Under the pieces are notes generated by a model that saw only the letters and a list, made by a program, of their open reading frames with translations, was not told the DNA's origin and searched no databases. Of a stretch of DNA of 64,000 nt, positions 26,422 to 34,361 are shown in pieces. Each line of letters opens with the position of its first letter. Within the stretch, counting starts at the first letter, position 1. The translations under genes were made by a program, and so were the position numbers. Source of the DNA: Pseudomonadota bacterium (GTDB lineage Bacteria > Myxococcota_A > UBA796 > UBA9615); assembly GCA_024229515.1 (NCBI GenBank), contig JAAESI010000216.1, positions 1-64,000 on the forward strand, given 5' to 3'.

Positions 26422-27573
26422 ATGAAGTTCGTAACGCAGGACTACTACGAGATCTTGAACGTGGCGCCGGGTGCGTCGAGTGAAGAGGTGAAGCGCGCGT
26501 ACCGCATGGTGCGCAAGAGCTTCCGCCCCGACTCGATGGCCATCCACAGCCTCTATTCCGAGGAGGAGACCGAGGCGATCTCAGTGAAGATCGACGAGGC
26601 CTTCAGGATCCTCAGCGACCCCGAATCGGCGCGTCGCTACGGCAAGTACAACCGCTCGGGGCGGGCCGGGATGTCGATCCCGCGCGATCCCGATCTCTTC
26701 TTCGACCTCGTCCATGACCTGGACGGCAGCTCGCCGATCGAGGAGCTGGCCCAGCAGGTCGCCGCGGCCCGGCACGGCCGCCTAGCCGACGTGGAGCCGC
26801 TCCATCCGGAGATGGCCATCGAGGACGAGTTCGACGACTCCCACTACGACCCCAGCGACATCACCGCCCCGGGCACGCAGCTGCCGCTGATGCTGACCCG
26901 CCGGCCGGGCGAGCTGGACAGCCACTCGCTCGAGGCGGTGGCGCAGGCCGAGGTGTTCATCGACTCGCTGGAGGAGGTGCCCGCTCCGGGCGCGGCCGTC
27001 GCGAGCGTGCCGTCCGCGGCTCCAGCCCCGATGGCGGGTCCAGGGCCCTCGGCGCCGGCGACGATCCGCACGCCGTCCGGTCCCCAGCTGGGCCGCCGCA
27101 CCATGGACGTGCCGGTGGAGCCGGTGCGAGCCCGCATCGACCCGACTGCCCGGCCGCTTCCCAGCGCGAAAATCTCGCCGGCGGACGCGACCACCCTGGC
27201 GGCGACGCCTGCGGTGCAGCAGCAGCAGCAGGACCGTCGTACCTGGATCCGGGAGACGGTGAAGACCCGCGCGGTCGGCCCCATCGAGGTGCAGCCGCTG
27301 CCCCGCGAGGAGATCGAAGCGCTGGAGATGGACTGCGGCGGCGTCAGCGGCGAGTTCCTGCAGCAGGTCCGTCGCACGATGAACATCAGCCTCCAGGACA
27401 TCGCCACGCGCACCAAGATCGGCATCGGCATGCTCCGAGCCATCGAAGCCGACGAGCTGGATCGGCTGCCCGCGAAGGTCTACCTCAAGGGCTACCTCAC
27501 GCAGATCTGCCGCATGCTCCGCCTGCCGGCCCCCCAGGTCCCCGAGAAGTACCTCCGCCGTCACGGGATCTAG
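26422..27573 (+). CDS. J-domain protein with C-terminal RodZ-like helix-turn-helix
   Basis: A 383-residue protein. Residues 5-72 form a DnaJ-like J domain (QDYYEILNVAPGASSEEVKRAYR...FRILSDPESARRYGKYN), but the HPD motif reads RPD (SFRPDSM), so it probably does not stimulate DnaK normally. A long Pro/Ala-rich linker follows. The last 70 residues are a RodZ-type HTH domain (LQDIATRTKIGIGMLRAIE, then LPAKVYLKGYLTQICRML). No membrane helix is present. The neighbours suggest a cell-polarity or stress-adaptor module; the precise function is unknown. Confidence 0.75.
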   Translation: MKFVTQDYYEILNVAPGASSEEVKRAYRMVRKSFRPDSMAIHSLYSEEETEAISVKIDEAFRILSDPESARRYGKYNRSGRAGMSIPRDPDLFFDLVHDLDGSSPIEELAQQVAAARHGRLADVEPLHPEMAIEDEFDDSHYDPSDITAPGTQLPLMLTRRPGELDSHSLEAVAQAEVFIDSLEEVPAPGAAVASVPSAAPAPMAGPGPSAPATIRTPSGPQLGRRTMDVPVEPVRARIDPTARPLPSAKISPADATTLAATPAVQQQQQDRRTWIRETVKTRAVGPIEVQPLPREEIEALEMDCGGVSGEFLQQVRRTMNISLQDIATRTKIGIGMLRAIEADELDRLPAKVYLKGYLTQICRMLRLPAPQVPEKYLRRHGI

Positions 27574-27592
27574 TCGTAGAGTGCTCGGAGCC

Positions 27593-29362
27593 ATGGTTCC
27601 AGAAGACGAAGAAGCATTCGAAATCGACGTCGAAGAGGACGACGAGGAGGAAGAGGAAGAGGCCGCCGCAGCGCCGCCTCCGCCCCCCGCCCCGGCCGTC
27701 TCCGACGATCCCTCCGATGAGATTCCCCAGGGACTGACCGCTCAGGCGGCGGGCTTCTTCGTGGTGCTGGACAAGCTGCTCCGCGCGACCCGCCTGTACG
27801 AGGGGCGCGGCGAGCTCGTCGACCGGCTGCTGCACGAGACCGCCAAGAAGGCCACGCCGGCGTTGGCCGGCGGCGAGTTGACCGTGCGCGTGACTCCCGT
27901 CGGGTTGCTGCTGGGCAGCGAGGAGGTGACCCCCTCGAAGTCGCGGCTCAGCGAGGCGACGTTCAAGCTCTTCTGCGACGGCATCCGCGAGCTGTCGTTC
28001 GCGCCCGGCCTGCATGCGGACGACCTGCGGGGCCTCATCGACGTGCTCATCGCGGACCCCCGCCAGGGCGAGGACGACTACTCCACCCTGCTGTGGAAGC
28101 GGGAGCTCGCCCACATCAGCTTCTACGCCACCGACACCCTGCAATCGGGGCCCGACCTGGGCGACGCCGGCCAGCAGGAACTGCTCGGCGAGGCGGAGCA
28201 GGCACAGATTCAGAGCGCCGCCACCGAGGCGGCCGAGGAGTTCGTGCTATCGCCGGACGACCTCCGCATGCTCAAGACCGACGACCGACTGGCGTGGGTG
28301 CGCGAGTGCGCCGCGCCGATGGCGGTGGGGCAGGTCAACGAGGCGACAGTGCAGGCCGCGCGCGCCGCGTTCGCTACGCCGTTCGACCACGTCCGCTTCC
28401 TCCAGATGGCGGTCCGGGCGGCTGAGGACGACCCGCACACCCCCAGCCCGCTGGTGCTGGACATGTTCGACTCGATGGTCGCGGGGCGGGACGCTGAAGG
28501 GGCCGCCAAGCTCCTGAAGGCGGCCGGCGGGGCCTCGCGGAGCGGTGGGTTCGCTGCCAGCTCGCTGTACAAGGGCCTGCTGGAGACCGAGCGGGTCAAG
28601 CAGCTGGCCCCGGTCTTCGAACGGGAGCCCGACGTGCTCTCCGAAGCGCTGTACGACGCCGCCACGGAGTCGCCCGATGCGCTGGTGGCGTTGCTCAACG
28701 AGCTGCATCCCGGGGAGGCCCGCGACGGGCTGCTGGGCACGCTGACCGAGTCGGGGGTCGACCTGACGAGCTACTACAGCCGCTGCATCACGGACGAGAA
28801 CGAGGAGATCGTCGTCGGCGCCATCGACGCCCTGATGGGGTTCGGCACCGAGGAGGCGACCATCGCGATCACGCAGGCGCTGGGCTACACCTCGACGCGG
28901 GTGCGCCGCAAAGCGCTGAGCTCGCTGGTGGGGCACTACCCGGCGGAGGCCCGAGTCACGCTCGCGCGGGCGCTTGGCGATCCGGACCGGGAGAACCGGC
29001 TGCTCGCCCTCAAGGTCCTGTCCGAGTCCGAAGACCGCCGCGCCGCCGGCAACATCCTCAACCGCATGGAGGACTCCACGTTCGCCCAGCGGGACGAAGC
29101 GGAGCAGACCGAGTTCATCAAGGCGCTGACCCGGTTCAAGGACCCGCGCACCGTCCCCTACTTCGCCAGCGTGCTCGCCGGGGTCAGCCTCGCGCGGACC
29201 GGCAAGTCGCTGCAGCGTCAGCTGCTCGCGGTCGAGGCGCTGGCCGCCATCCCCGGTGAGGAGGCGCGCGCGGCGCTGACCCGGTCGGCGAAGAAGTGGG
29301 GCCTCCCCAAGGACGTGAAGAAGGCCGCGAAGCTGGCGTTGAGTCGGATGGGGAGCGCCTGA
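27593..29362 (+). CDS. HEAT-repeat-like protein with acidic N-terminus
   Basis: This 589-residue protein starts at ATG 27593; a GTG at 27581 in the same frame is an alternative. It opens with a Glu/Asp-rich stretch and a Pro run. A middle region has AGFFVVLDKLLRATRLYEGR. The C-terminal half is made of repeated helix pairs (IVVGAIDALMGFGTEEATIA; STRVRRKALSSLVGHYPAEA; ENRLLALKVLSESEDRRAA), as in HEAT repeats. Its stop overlaps the start of the next gene (TGATG), so they are translationally coupled. A scaffold role is likely; the partner is unknown. Confidence 0.7.
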   Translation: MVPEDEEAFEIDVEEDDEEEEEEAAAAPPPPPAPAVSDDPSDEIPQGLTAQAAGFFVVLDKLLRATRLYEGRGELVDRLLHETAKKATPALAGGELTVRVTPVGLLLGSEEVTPSKSRLSEATFKLFCDGIRELSFAPGLHADDLRGLIDVLIADPRQGEDDYSTLLWKRELAHISFYATDTLQSGPDLGDAGQQELLGEAEQAQIQSAATEAAEEFVLSPDDLRMLKTDDRLAWVRECAAPMAVGQVNEATVQAARAAFATPFDHVRFLQMAVRAAEDDPHTPSPLVLDMFDSMVAGRDAEGAAKLLKAAGGASRSGGFAASSLYKGLLETERVKQLAPVFEREPDVLSEALYDAATESPDALVALLNELHPGEARDGLLGTLTESGVDLTSYYSRCITDENEEIVVGAIDALMGFGTEEATIAITQALGYTSTRVRRKALSSLVGHYPAEARVTLARALGDPDRENRLLALKVLSESEDRRAAGNILNRMEDSTFAQRDEAEQTEFIKALTRFKDPRTVPYFASVLAGVSLARTGKSLQRQLLAVEALAAIPGEEARAALTRSAKKWGLPKDVKKAAKLALSRMGSA

Positions 29363-30696
29363 TGTCGTTCGAAACCACCAGCACCGCCCGCATCCGCGCC
29401 GAGGACGGCCCCGATGCGATCCGCGCCCAGCTGGCGGGGGCCGAGACCCTCGTCGCGCTGCACGGTCTGACCCGCGTGCTCACCCTGTACGAGCCCAACA
29501 ACAGCGCCGTGATCCGACTGGTCGGCACGCTGACCGACACCATCCTGAAGTTCTTCACCGACGGCGGCGACGTGCTGAAGCTGCAGCTGCTGGAGGACGA
29601 GTGCTTCGTCAACGGCAAGCTGCTGCGGGTCGAGGCGACGTTGTACGACCGGGCGCAGGACCTGACCTCCATCCTCGGCCGGTTCGAGATCGGCGAGATC
29701 GAGTTCCGCCAGGGCACCAACGCGGCCGCCGTCGAAGCGTTCGTGGCCGACTTCGCCACGAGCCTCAAGACCGGCGTCCGGGCGCTCCCCGAGGGGGGGT
29801 ACGACCTCATCGCGTTGGGACGCAGCGCGGGCCGGTCGATCGCGTCGTTCCGATTCGAGCCAGACCGCCTCGCGATCTGGCTCTACGCGGGCCTTCTGGA
29901 CGTGGTCGAGCGGCTCTACTCGGAGTACGGCGAGGGCAATACGCCGTCGCTGCTCCCGGTGCGCCGACTCCTCCAGCTGCTCATCGACAGCGCCCGCTCG
30001 CTCGGTGGCATCTACCAGGTGCTGGCGACGATGAAGGACCCGTCGGTGGCGCTGACGCTGCCCCGGCTCCGGACGGCGATGGCCGTCGACTCGGTCGGCT
30101 TCGGCATCTTCATGGGGCTGCGCAACACCGAGCTGATGACGCTCGCGCTGTCGGCGCTGCTGGGCGGGCTAAACCGAACCGGCGACCCCGACCAGGCCGT
30201 AGAGCCGCTGTTCAGCTACCCCGGGCTCGGGGGCTCGGCGATGGTCCTCATCCTCGCCGTGCACGACACCAAGACGGCGCTGCGCGGTTCGCCGGCGGGC
30301 GTGCCCGGGCGCATGCTCGCGGCGGTCGAGTGCTTCCACCGCTACAGCGCCAACCCGAAGGCGCCCCAGGCTCCGACGGCCGTGCTGGTCCAGATGGCGG
30401 GCGACGAGATCGAAGGCTGCGACGTCGGCATGGGCAAGCTCTTCGCCGCCTACAAGGGCAAGTACCCGCTGGGCTGCACGCTCAAGCTCAGCGACGGTCG
30501 GGTCGGCGTGGTGTTGTCGCAGGGGGACAGCCAGGCAACCAAGGCGCGGCCCACGGTCGGAATCGTCGAGGGCACGAAGCTGACCGACCGCGTCGATCTG
30601 AGCACGCACATGAACCTGCAGGTCGTGGCGACTCCGTCGGCGGCCGGAGCGGGCATGGATCTGACCCGACTGACCAGTTCGGCCGCCCCCGCCTGA
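29362..30696 (+). CDS. Degenerate HD-GYP-like domain protein
   Basis: A 444-residue cytoplasmic protein starting with ATG overlapping the preceding stop, with GGAG 8 bases upstream. The C-terminal part (YKGKYPLGCTLKLSDGR, GVVLSQGDSQATKARPTVGI) follows the last section of HD-GYP cyclic-di-GMP phosphodiesterases. The HD and GYP catalytic residues are not recognisable in the middle (RRLLQLLIDSARSLGGIYQVL). The N-terminal 150 residues resemble a segment of the preceding HEAT-like protein (TRVLTLYEPNN, FVNGKLLRVE). It is probably a non-catalytic regulator. Confidence 0.55.
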   Translation: MSFETTSTARIRAEDGPDAIRAQLAGAETLVALHGLTRVLTLYEPNNSAVIRLVGTLTDTILKFFTDGGDVLKLQLLEDECFVNGKLLRVEATLYDRAQDLTSILGRFEIGEIEFRQGTNAAAVEAFVADFATSLKTGVRALPEGGYDLIALGRSAGRSIASFRFEPDRLAIWLYAGLLDVVERLYSEYGEGNTPSLLPVRRLLQLLIDSARSLGGIYQVLATMKDPSVALTLPRLRTAMAVDSVGFGIFMGLRNTELMTLALSALLGGLNRTGDPDQAVEPLFSYPGLGGSAMVLILAVHDTKTALRGSPAGVPGRMLAAVECFHRYSANPKAPQAPTAVLVQMAGDEIEGCDVGMGKLFAAYKGKYPLGCTLKLSDGRVGVVLSQGDSQATKARPTVGIVEGTKLTDRVDLSTHMNLQVVATPSAAGAGMDLTRLTSSAAPA

Positions 30697-30709
30697 GGTA
30701 GGTTGAGGC

Positions 30710-32107
30710 GTGCCTCTGCGCGTCTCCGATCTCGATCGTGACCAGCTCCCCCACTCGGTGGGGGACTACGAGCTGACCGACGTGCTCGGCGCCGGCGCGA
30801 TGGGCCAGGTGTTCCGCGCCCACAAGCCCGGCGCGGACGGCTTCAAGCGGGAGCACGCGGTCAAGGTGCTGCGCTCCGGAGGCTCCCAGGATGCCGAAGT
30901 GCGCAACAAGCTCTTCGCCCGCGAGGCCCTGGTGGGCGCCCGCCTCGACCACCGGAACCTCGTCCGCACCGATGACTTCTTCCTCGATGGAGACGAGCGC
31001 TTCCTCGTGCTCGAGCTCGTCGAGGGCTGCAACCTCACCGAGCTGCTGCGTGCGCGCGGCCGGCCGCTCGGCGCGGTCGAAGCGCTGGAGATGCTCGCCC
31101 AGGCGTGCCAGGGGCTGCACTACGCCCACGGCGCCACCGACGAGCGGGGCAAGCCGCTGGGCCTCGTGCACCGGGACCTCAAGCCCGACAACCTCCTGAT
31201 TCGGCGCGACGGGGTCGTGAAGGTGGCCGACTTCGGCATCGCCAAGCCGACCCAGGCCGACCTCACGACCATCACGCAGGCGGACACCACCCGCGGCACC
31301 ATCCCGTACATGTCGCCCGAGCAGCTGCGGGCCGGGGACATCGACGGCCGGTCCGACGTCTGGGCCATGGGCTGCGTCCTGTACTACAGCCTCACCGGGC
31401 GCCACCTCTTCGTCGGCGACAGCGCTCCGTCGATCATGATGCGCATCATCCAGCTGGACTTCGGACCCCAGCGGCCCGACCCGTTCGGGGAGATGAATGC
31501 GTCCCACCCGGGGTTGGGCGAGGTCCTGCGCCGCTGCCTCGCGCTGGAGCCGAAGCACCGGTTCGACACCGCCGAGCAGCTTCGGGGCGCGCTCCTGGCG
31601 CTGCTGCCTCCGGGCCCCGCGGTGTTGACGTCGGAGGCGACGCTGGCCGCGGTCTCGTCGGAGCACCTCCCCGGGTGGTTGGCCGACCCCCTCGACCTTC
31701 CCGAGACGGTGGACACCGCGCCTCCGTTGGCTCCGCCCGCGGCCGGGACGGAGTCGCTGTTCAAGACGCCCGCGACCCCGGAACCGGAACCGGAGCCCGC
31801 GCCCGAACCGGTAGCGGAGCCCGAGCCTGAGCCGGTAGCGGAACCCGAGCCTGAGCCCGTGGCGGAGCCCGAGCCTGAGCCCGTGGCGGAGCCGGAACCG
31901 GCGGCCGCGTCCGACTTCCAGGAGTGGAGCACCGCGACCCTCAACGGGGACGAGGGCGTCGAGGCGGCCGCAGAAGACGAGGACGAGGACGACGAGCGGA
32001 GTTGGCTCGCCGCGTTCCTGCTGTCCGGCGGCGTCGCGGCCGGGGTGGTCCTGTTCGGCATCCTGGTGCTGTCGGTGCTGCTCGGCCTCTTGATCTGGGC
32101 CGCCTGA
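30710..32107 (+). CDS. PknB-type Ser/Thr protein kinase with C-terminal membrane helix
   Basis: A 465-residue protein with an intact kinase domain (about residues 18-290): GAGAMGQVFRA glycine loop, HAVKVLR lysine, LVHRDLKPDNLLI catalytic loop, VADFGIAKPT DFG motif and MSPEQL. A Pro/Glu repeat linker (EPEPEPVAEP units) and an acidic stretch follow, then one membrane helix (GVVLFGILVLSVLLGLLIWAA) right before the stop. A kinase ending at its membrane helix would lack an outside sensor. The next frame continues without a start codon, so a one-base deletion at CC 32103-32104 probably separates kinase and sensor. The start is GTG. Confidence 0.9.
   Translation: MPLRVSDLDRDQLPHSVGDYELTDVLGAGAMGQVFRAHKPGADGFKREHAVKVLRSGGSQDAEVRNKLFAREALVGARLDHRNLVRTDDFFLDGDERFLVLELVEGCNLTELLRARGRPLGAVEALEMLAQACQGLHYAHGATDERGKPLGLVHRDLKPDNLLIRRDGVVKVADFGIAKPTQADLTTITQADTTRGTIPYMSPEQLRAGDIDGRSDVWAMGCVLYYSLTGRHLFVGDSAPSIMMRIIQLDFGPQRPDPFGEMNASHPGLGEVLRRCLALEPKHRFDTAEQLRGALLALLPPGPAVLTSEATLAAVSSEHLPGWLADPLDLPETVDTAPPLAPPAAGTESLFKTPATPEPEPEPAPEPVAEPEPEPVAEPEPEPVAEPEPEPVAEPEPAAASDFQEWSTATLNGDEGVEAAAEDEDEDDERSWLAAFLLSGGVAAGVVLFGILVLSVLLGLLIWAA
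31781..31905 (+). repeat. Tandem repeat coding an EPEP-VAEP linker
   Basis: About five imperfect copies of a roughly 24-base unit (GAGCCCGAGCCTGAGCCC plus GTGGCG) encode the Pro/Glu linker between the kinase domain and the membrane helix. It serves as a rigid acidic spacer. Confidence 0.7.
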
Positions 32108-32748
32108 ACGCGGATCTGGAGGAGCCTCCGGCGCCCCCGGTCGTCGTCCCGGCGGCGTACAGCGGGCTGACCCTGGAAGAGAGCGTGCCCGTGGCGGGAG
32201 GAGCGCTCGCCCGGTACCGCGGCCCCGGCCGAGACGACGTCCCGCGTGAGACCGTCCAGTTCTACAACGCCTCCGGCATGGCCTGGAGCGTGTCGCTCAA
32301 CGCCTTCTACGCGCCGGTCGAGTGGATCGCGACGAACCGGGTCCAGTACGTGGACGGAATCCTCTACTTCGACGATGCCTGCCAGACCTACTCGCGCGAC
32401 TCTGAGGGCCGCTGCTCTTCGCTGTACGCGGTCGAGCCGTTCACCCAGACGCAGATGTGGCGCAGCGAGCCGCTGGTGAGCAACACCGACTTCGTCATGG
32501 TCTGGGACTACATCGTGACGGGCTACGGGTTCACCGACGAAGCCGACTTCGTCCGCATCCTCCGGCGCAGCGACGGGGTGGAGGTCTCCAAGCTCTGGGT
32601 CGAGACGGCGCCGGTGTCCATCGAGCTGATGAGTTGGACCTCGGACGCTGGCGAGCCGGTGGTGTGGGTCGCTCTGTACGACGACACCGCCTACTCGATC
32701 GCGATCACCGGCCTGGCGTCGGGGAACCCCAAGCTCCGCGCGATCTAG
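32104..32748 (+). CDS. Probable extracytoplasmic sensor domain of the upstream kinase, out of frame
   Basis: The frame is open from within the kinase end (LNADLEEPPAPPVVVPAAYSG) to 32748. It has no ATG, GTG or TTG near its beginning; the first candidate is GTG at 32185. The roughly 210 residues are beta-rich with aromatic residues (ASGMAWSVSLNAFYAPVEWI, VWDYIVTGYGFTD). Adding one C at 32103-32104 gives WAALNADLEEPP directly after the kinase membrane helix, which would place this domain outside the membrane. If independent, it would be an orphan beta-rich protein with an unusual start. It converges on the FGE-like gene with overlapping stops. Confidence 0.55.
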   Translation: MNADLEEPPAPPVVVPAAYSGLTLEESVPVAGGALARYRGPGRDDVPRETVQFYNASGMAWSVSLNAFYAPVEWIATNRVQYVDGILYFDDACQTYSRDSEGRCSSLYAVEPFTQTQMWRSEPLVSNTDFVMVWDYIVTGYGFTDEADFVRILRRSDGVEVSKLWVETAPVSIELMSWTSDAGEPVVWVALYDDTAYSIAITGLASGNPKLRAI

Positions 32749-34352
32749 CCGCCCTGGAACTCCGCTCCCACCAGGGCGGGGATGCGGGCCTCCAGCGCCT
32801 TGGCCTCCTTGGGGCTGAGCTGGATCCGCTTGAGGATGCTCTCGGCCTCGTGCTTGAGCTTCTCCGAAGGCATCGCCCCCAGGGTCTCGGGATCGCAGTA
32901 GGGGAAGTACTCGTCGCCCTCGAGCACGGCGTCCAGCGCGAGCCCGCGGACCCGCTTGATCTCGGGGTGGAACTCCGGCCCCTCGGCCAGCGCGGCGTCC
33001 ACCAAGCGCAGCGTTTCGAAGACCCCGCCGGTGCCCAGCCCGCTGCAGCCGCCGTAGTCCCAGGCGCGCACCTGCCAGCTGGGCCACGGGCGTCCCGTGG
33101 GCTGAGCCGCGTACCCGTAGGCATGCGCCATGAGGGCGAAGAAGGCGTCGTCGGAGGCGCTCGGGGTCACCTTGGCGGCGGCCGTCCAGGGGCCGGAGGT
33201 GATCACCGTCGTCACCCCCATCCCCTCGATCCCGAGTCCCCACTCGAGCCCCGGGAGCACGCCGTTGAGGTAGCCGAAGTCGACCGCGTCGGCCTCGAGC
33301 ATCGCCTCGTAGCGCTGATCCATGGTGCGCTCGATCTCGGACTGCACTTCCAGGGCGATGCCCCAGGCGTCGCGCAACTGCGCCGCGGTGAGGGCGGCGG
33401 CGACGACCTCCCGCACACGTCGCGCCCGCTCGGAGGTCTCCGCCGGCAAAGCGTCGACGGCGGTGAGGGCGCCGCGGGCGATGCGGAAGCCGACGAGGTA
33501 GGAGCGGCCGTCCTGCGGACCCTTGAAGCGGTTGCCGATGCGCAGATCGCTGGGAGGGTTGGCCCAGGAGCCGCCCCGCAGCACCCGGTCGCCGTGGGTC
33601 GGCCCCGCCGAGGGGCCCGGGTCGGTGACGCGGTTCATCGGGTAGGTGGCGTGCACGTCCCAGGTCCACTCCCAGAGGTTGCCGAGCAGGTCTCGGACCG
33701 GCGCCGAGCCCACCGCGCCCGCCGGCGCGAGTCCGGTGTAGCCGTCCTCGCAGGAGAAGGTCTTGTTCACCGACGGCCGCATCTTCAGCGCATCGGCATG
33801 GTCGACGTCAGCCGCGTTGGCGACGTTGGCGAAGCTGCAGATCGAGCCCTGGGATGGCCCCGCGTGGGTGCGTGCGGCCCACTCCCACTCCGCCTCGGTG
33901 GGCAGCCGGTAGCCGGGCGAGGTCACGTCCCAGGACCAGCCCCCCGAACCATCGGCGGCGTACGCGGGCCGCAGCCCCTCGCGGGTCGACAACTGGTTGC
34001 AGAAGGCGATCGCCTCGTCGAACGTCACGCACGTCGCCGGCAATTCGGGCCCCACCCCATGGGCGGCGCAGCTGCCCCCGCGGGTGTCACCGCGCCAGTT
34101 TCGCCCCTGGGACGCCGCCGGGTTGGATCCCATGACCGCCTCGTACAGGCCCTGGGTGACCTCGGTGGGGCCGATCTCGAACGAGCGTGAGATCCGAACG
34201 TCGTGGGCGGGGAACTCGTCCGCGTCCTGCTCTCCCCCTCGGGTCCACGAGCCGGGCTCGATCGAGACCAGGGCGTGATCCGACTCGCGGAGCAGTGAGC
34301 CGGCCGCTCCCAGGAGGACCGGCAGCAAGAGCAGGAGGAGGTAGCGGCGCAC
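32745..34352 (-). CDS. Secreted FGE/sulfatase-modifying-factor-like protein with a C-terminal extension
   Basis: A 535-residue protein with a signal peptide (RRYLLLLLLPVLLGAAGS). Residues 30-310 form a formylglycine-generating-enzyme-like fold: EVTQGLYEAVMGSNP, YRLPTEAEWEWAAR, GNLWEWTWD and RVLRGGSWAN...LVGFRIAR. The two copper-binding cysteines of true FGE, expected near the end of this domain, are not seen, so it is probably a non-catalytic member. The remaining 225 residues are not recognised; they include a helical end with QLSPKEAKALEAR. The GTG start is the first Met-like codon before the signal peptide. A partner role for the neighbouring kinase is possible. Confidence 0.75.
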   Translation of the reverse strand: MRRYLLLLLLPVLLGAAGSLLRESDHALVSIEPGSWTRGGEQDADEFPAHDVRISRSFEIGPTEVTQGLYEAVMGSNPAASQGRNWRGDTRGGSCAAHGVGPELPATCVTFDEAIAFCNQLSTREGLRPAYAADGSGGWSWDVTSPGYRLPTEAEWEWAARTHAGPSQGSICSFANVANAADVDHADALKMRPSVNKTFSCEDGYTGLAPAGAVGSAPVRDLLGNLWEWTWDVHATYPMNRVTDPGPSAGPTHGDRVLRGGSWANPPSDLRIGNRFKGPQDGRSYLVGFRIARGALTAVDALPAETSERARRVREVVAAALTAAQLRDAWGIALEVQSEIERTMDQRYEAMLEADAVDFGYLNGVLPGLEWGLGIEGMGVTTVITSGPWTAAAKVTPSASDDAFFALMAHAYGYAAQPTGRPWPSWQVRAWDYGGCSGLGTGGVFETLRLVDAALAEGPEFHPEIKRVRGLALDAVLEGDEYFPYCDPETLGAMPSEKLKHEAESILKRIQLSPKEAKALEARIPALVGAEFQGG

Positions 34353-34361
34353 GGCCCGAGG

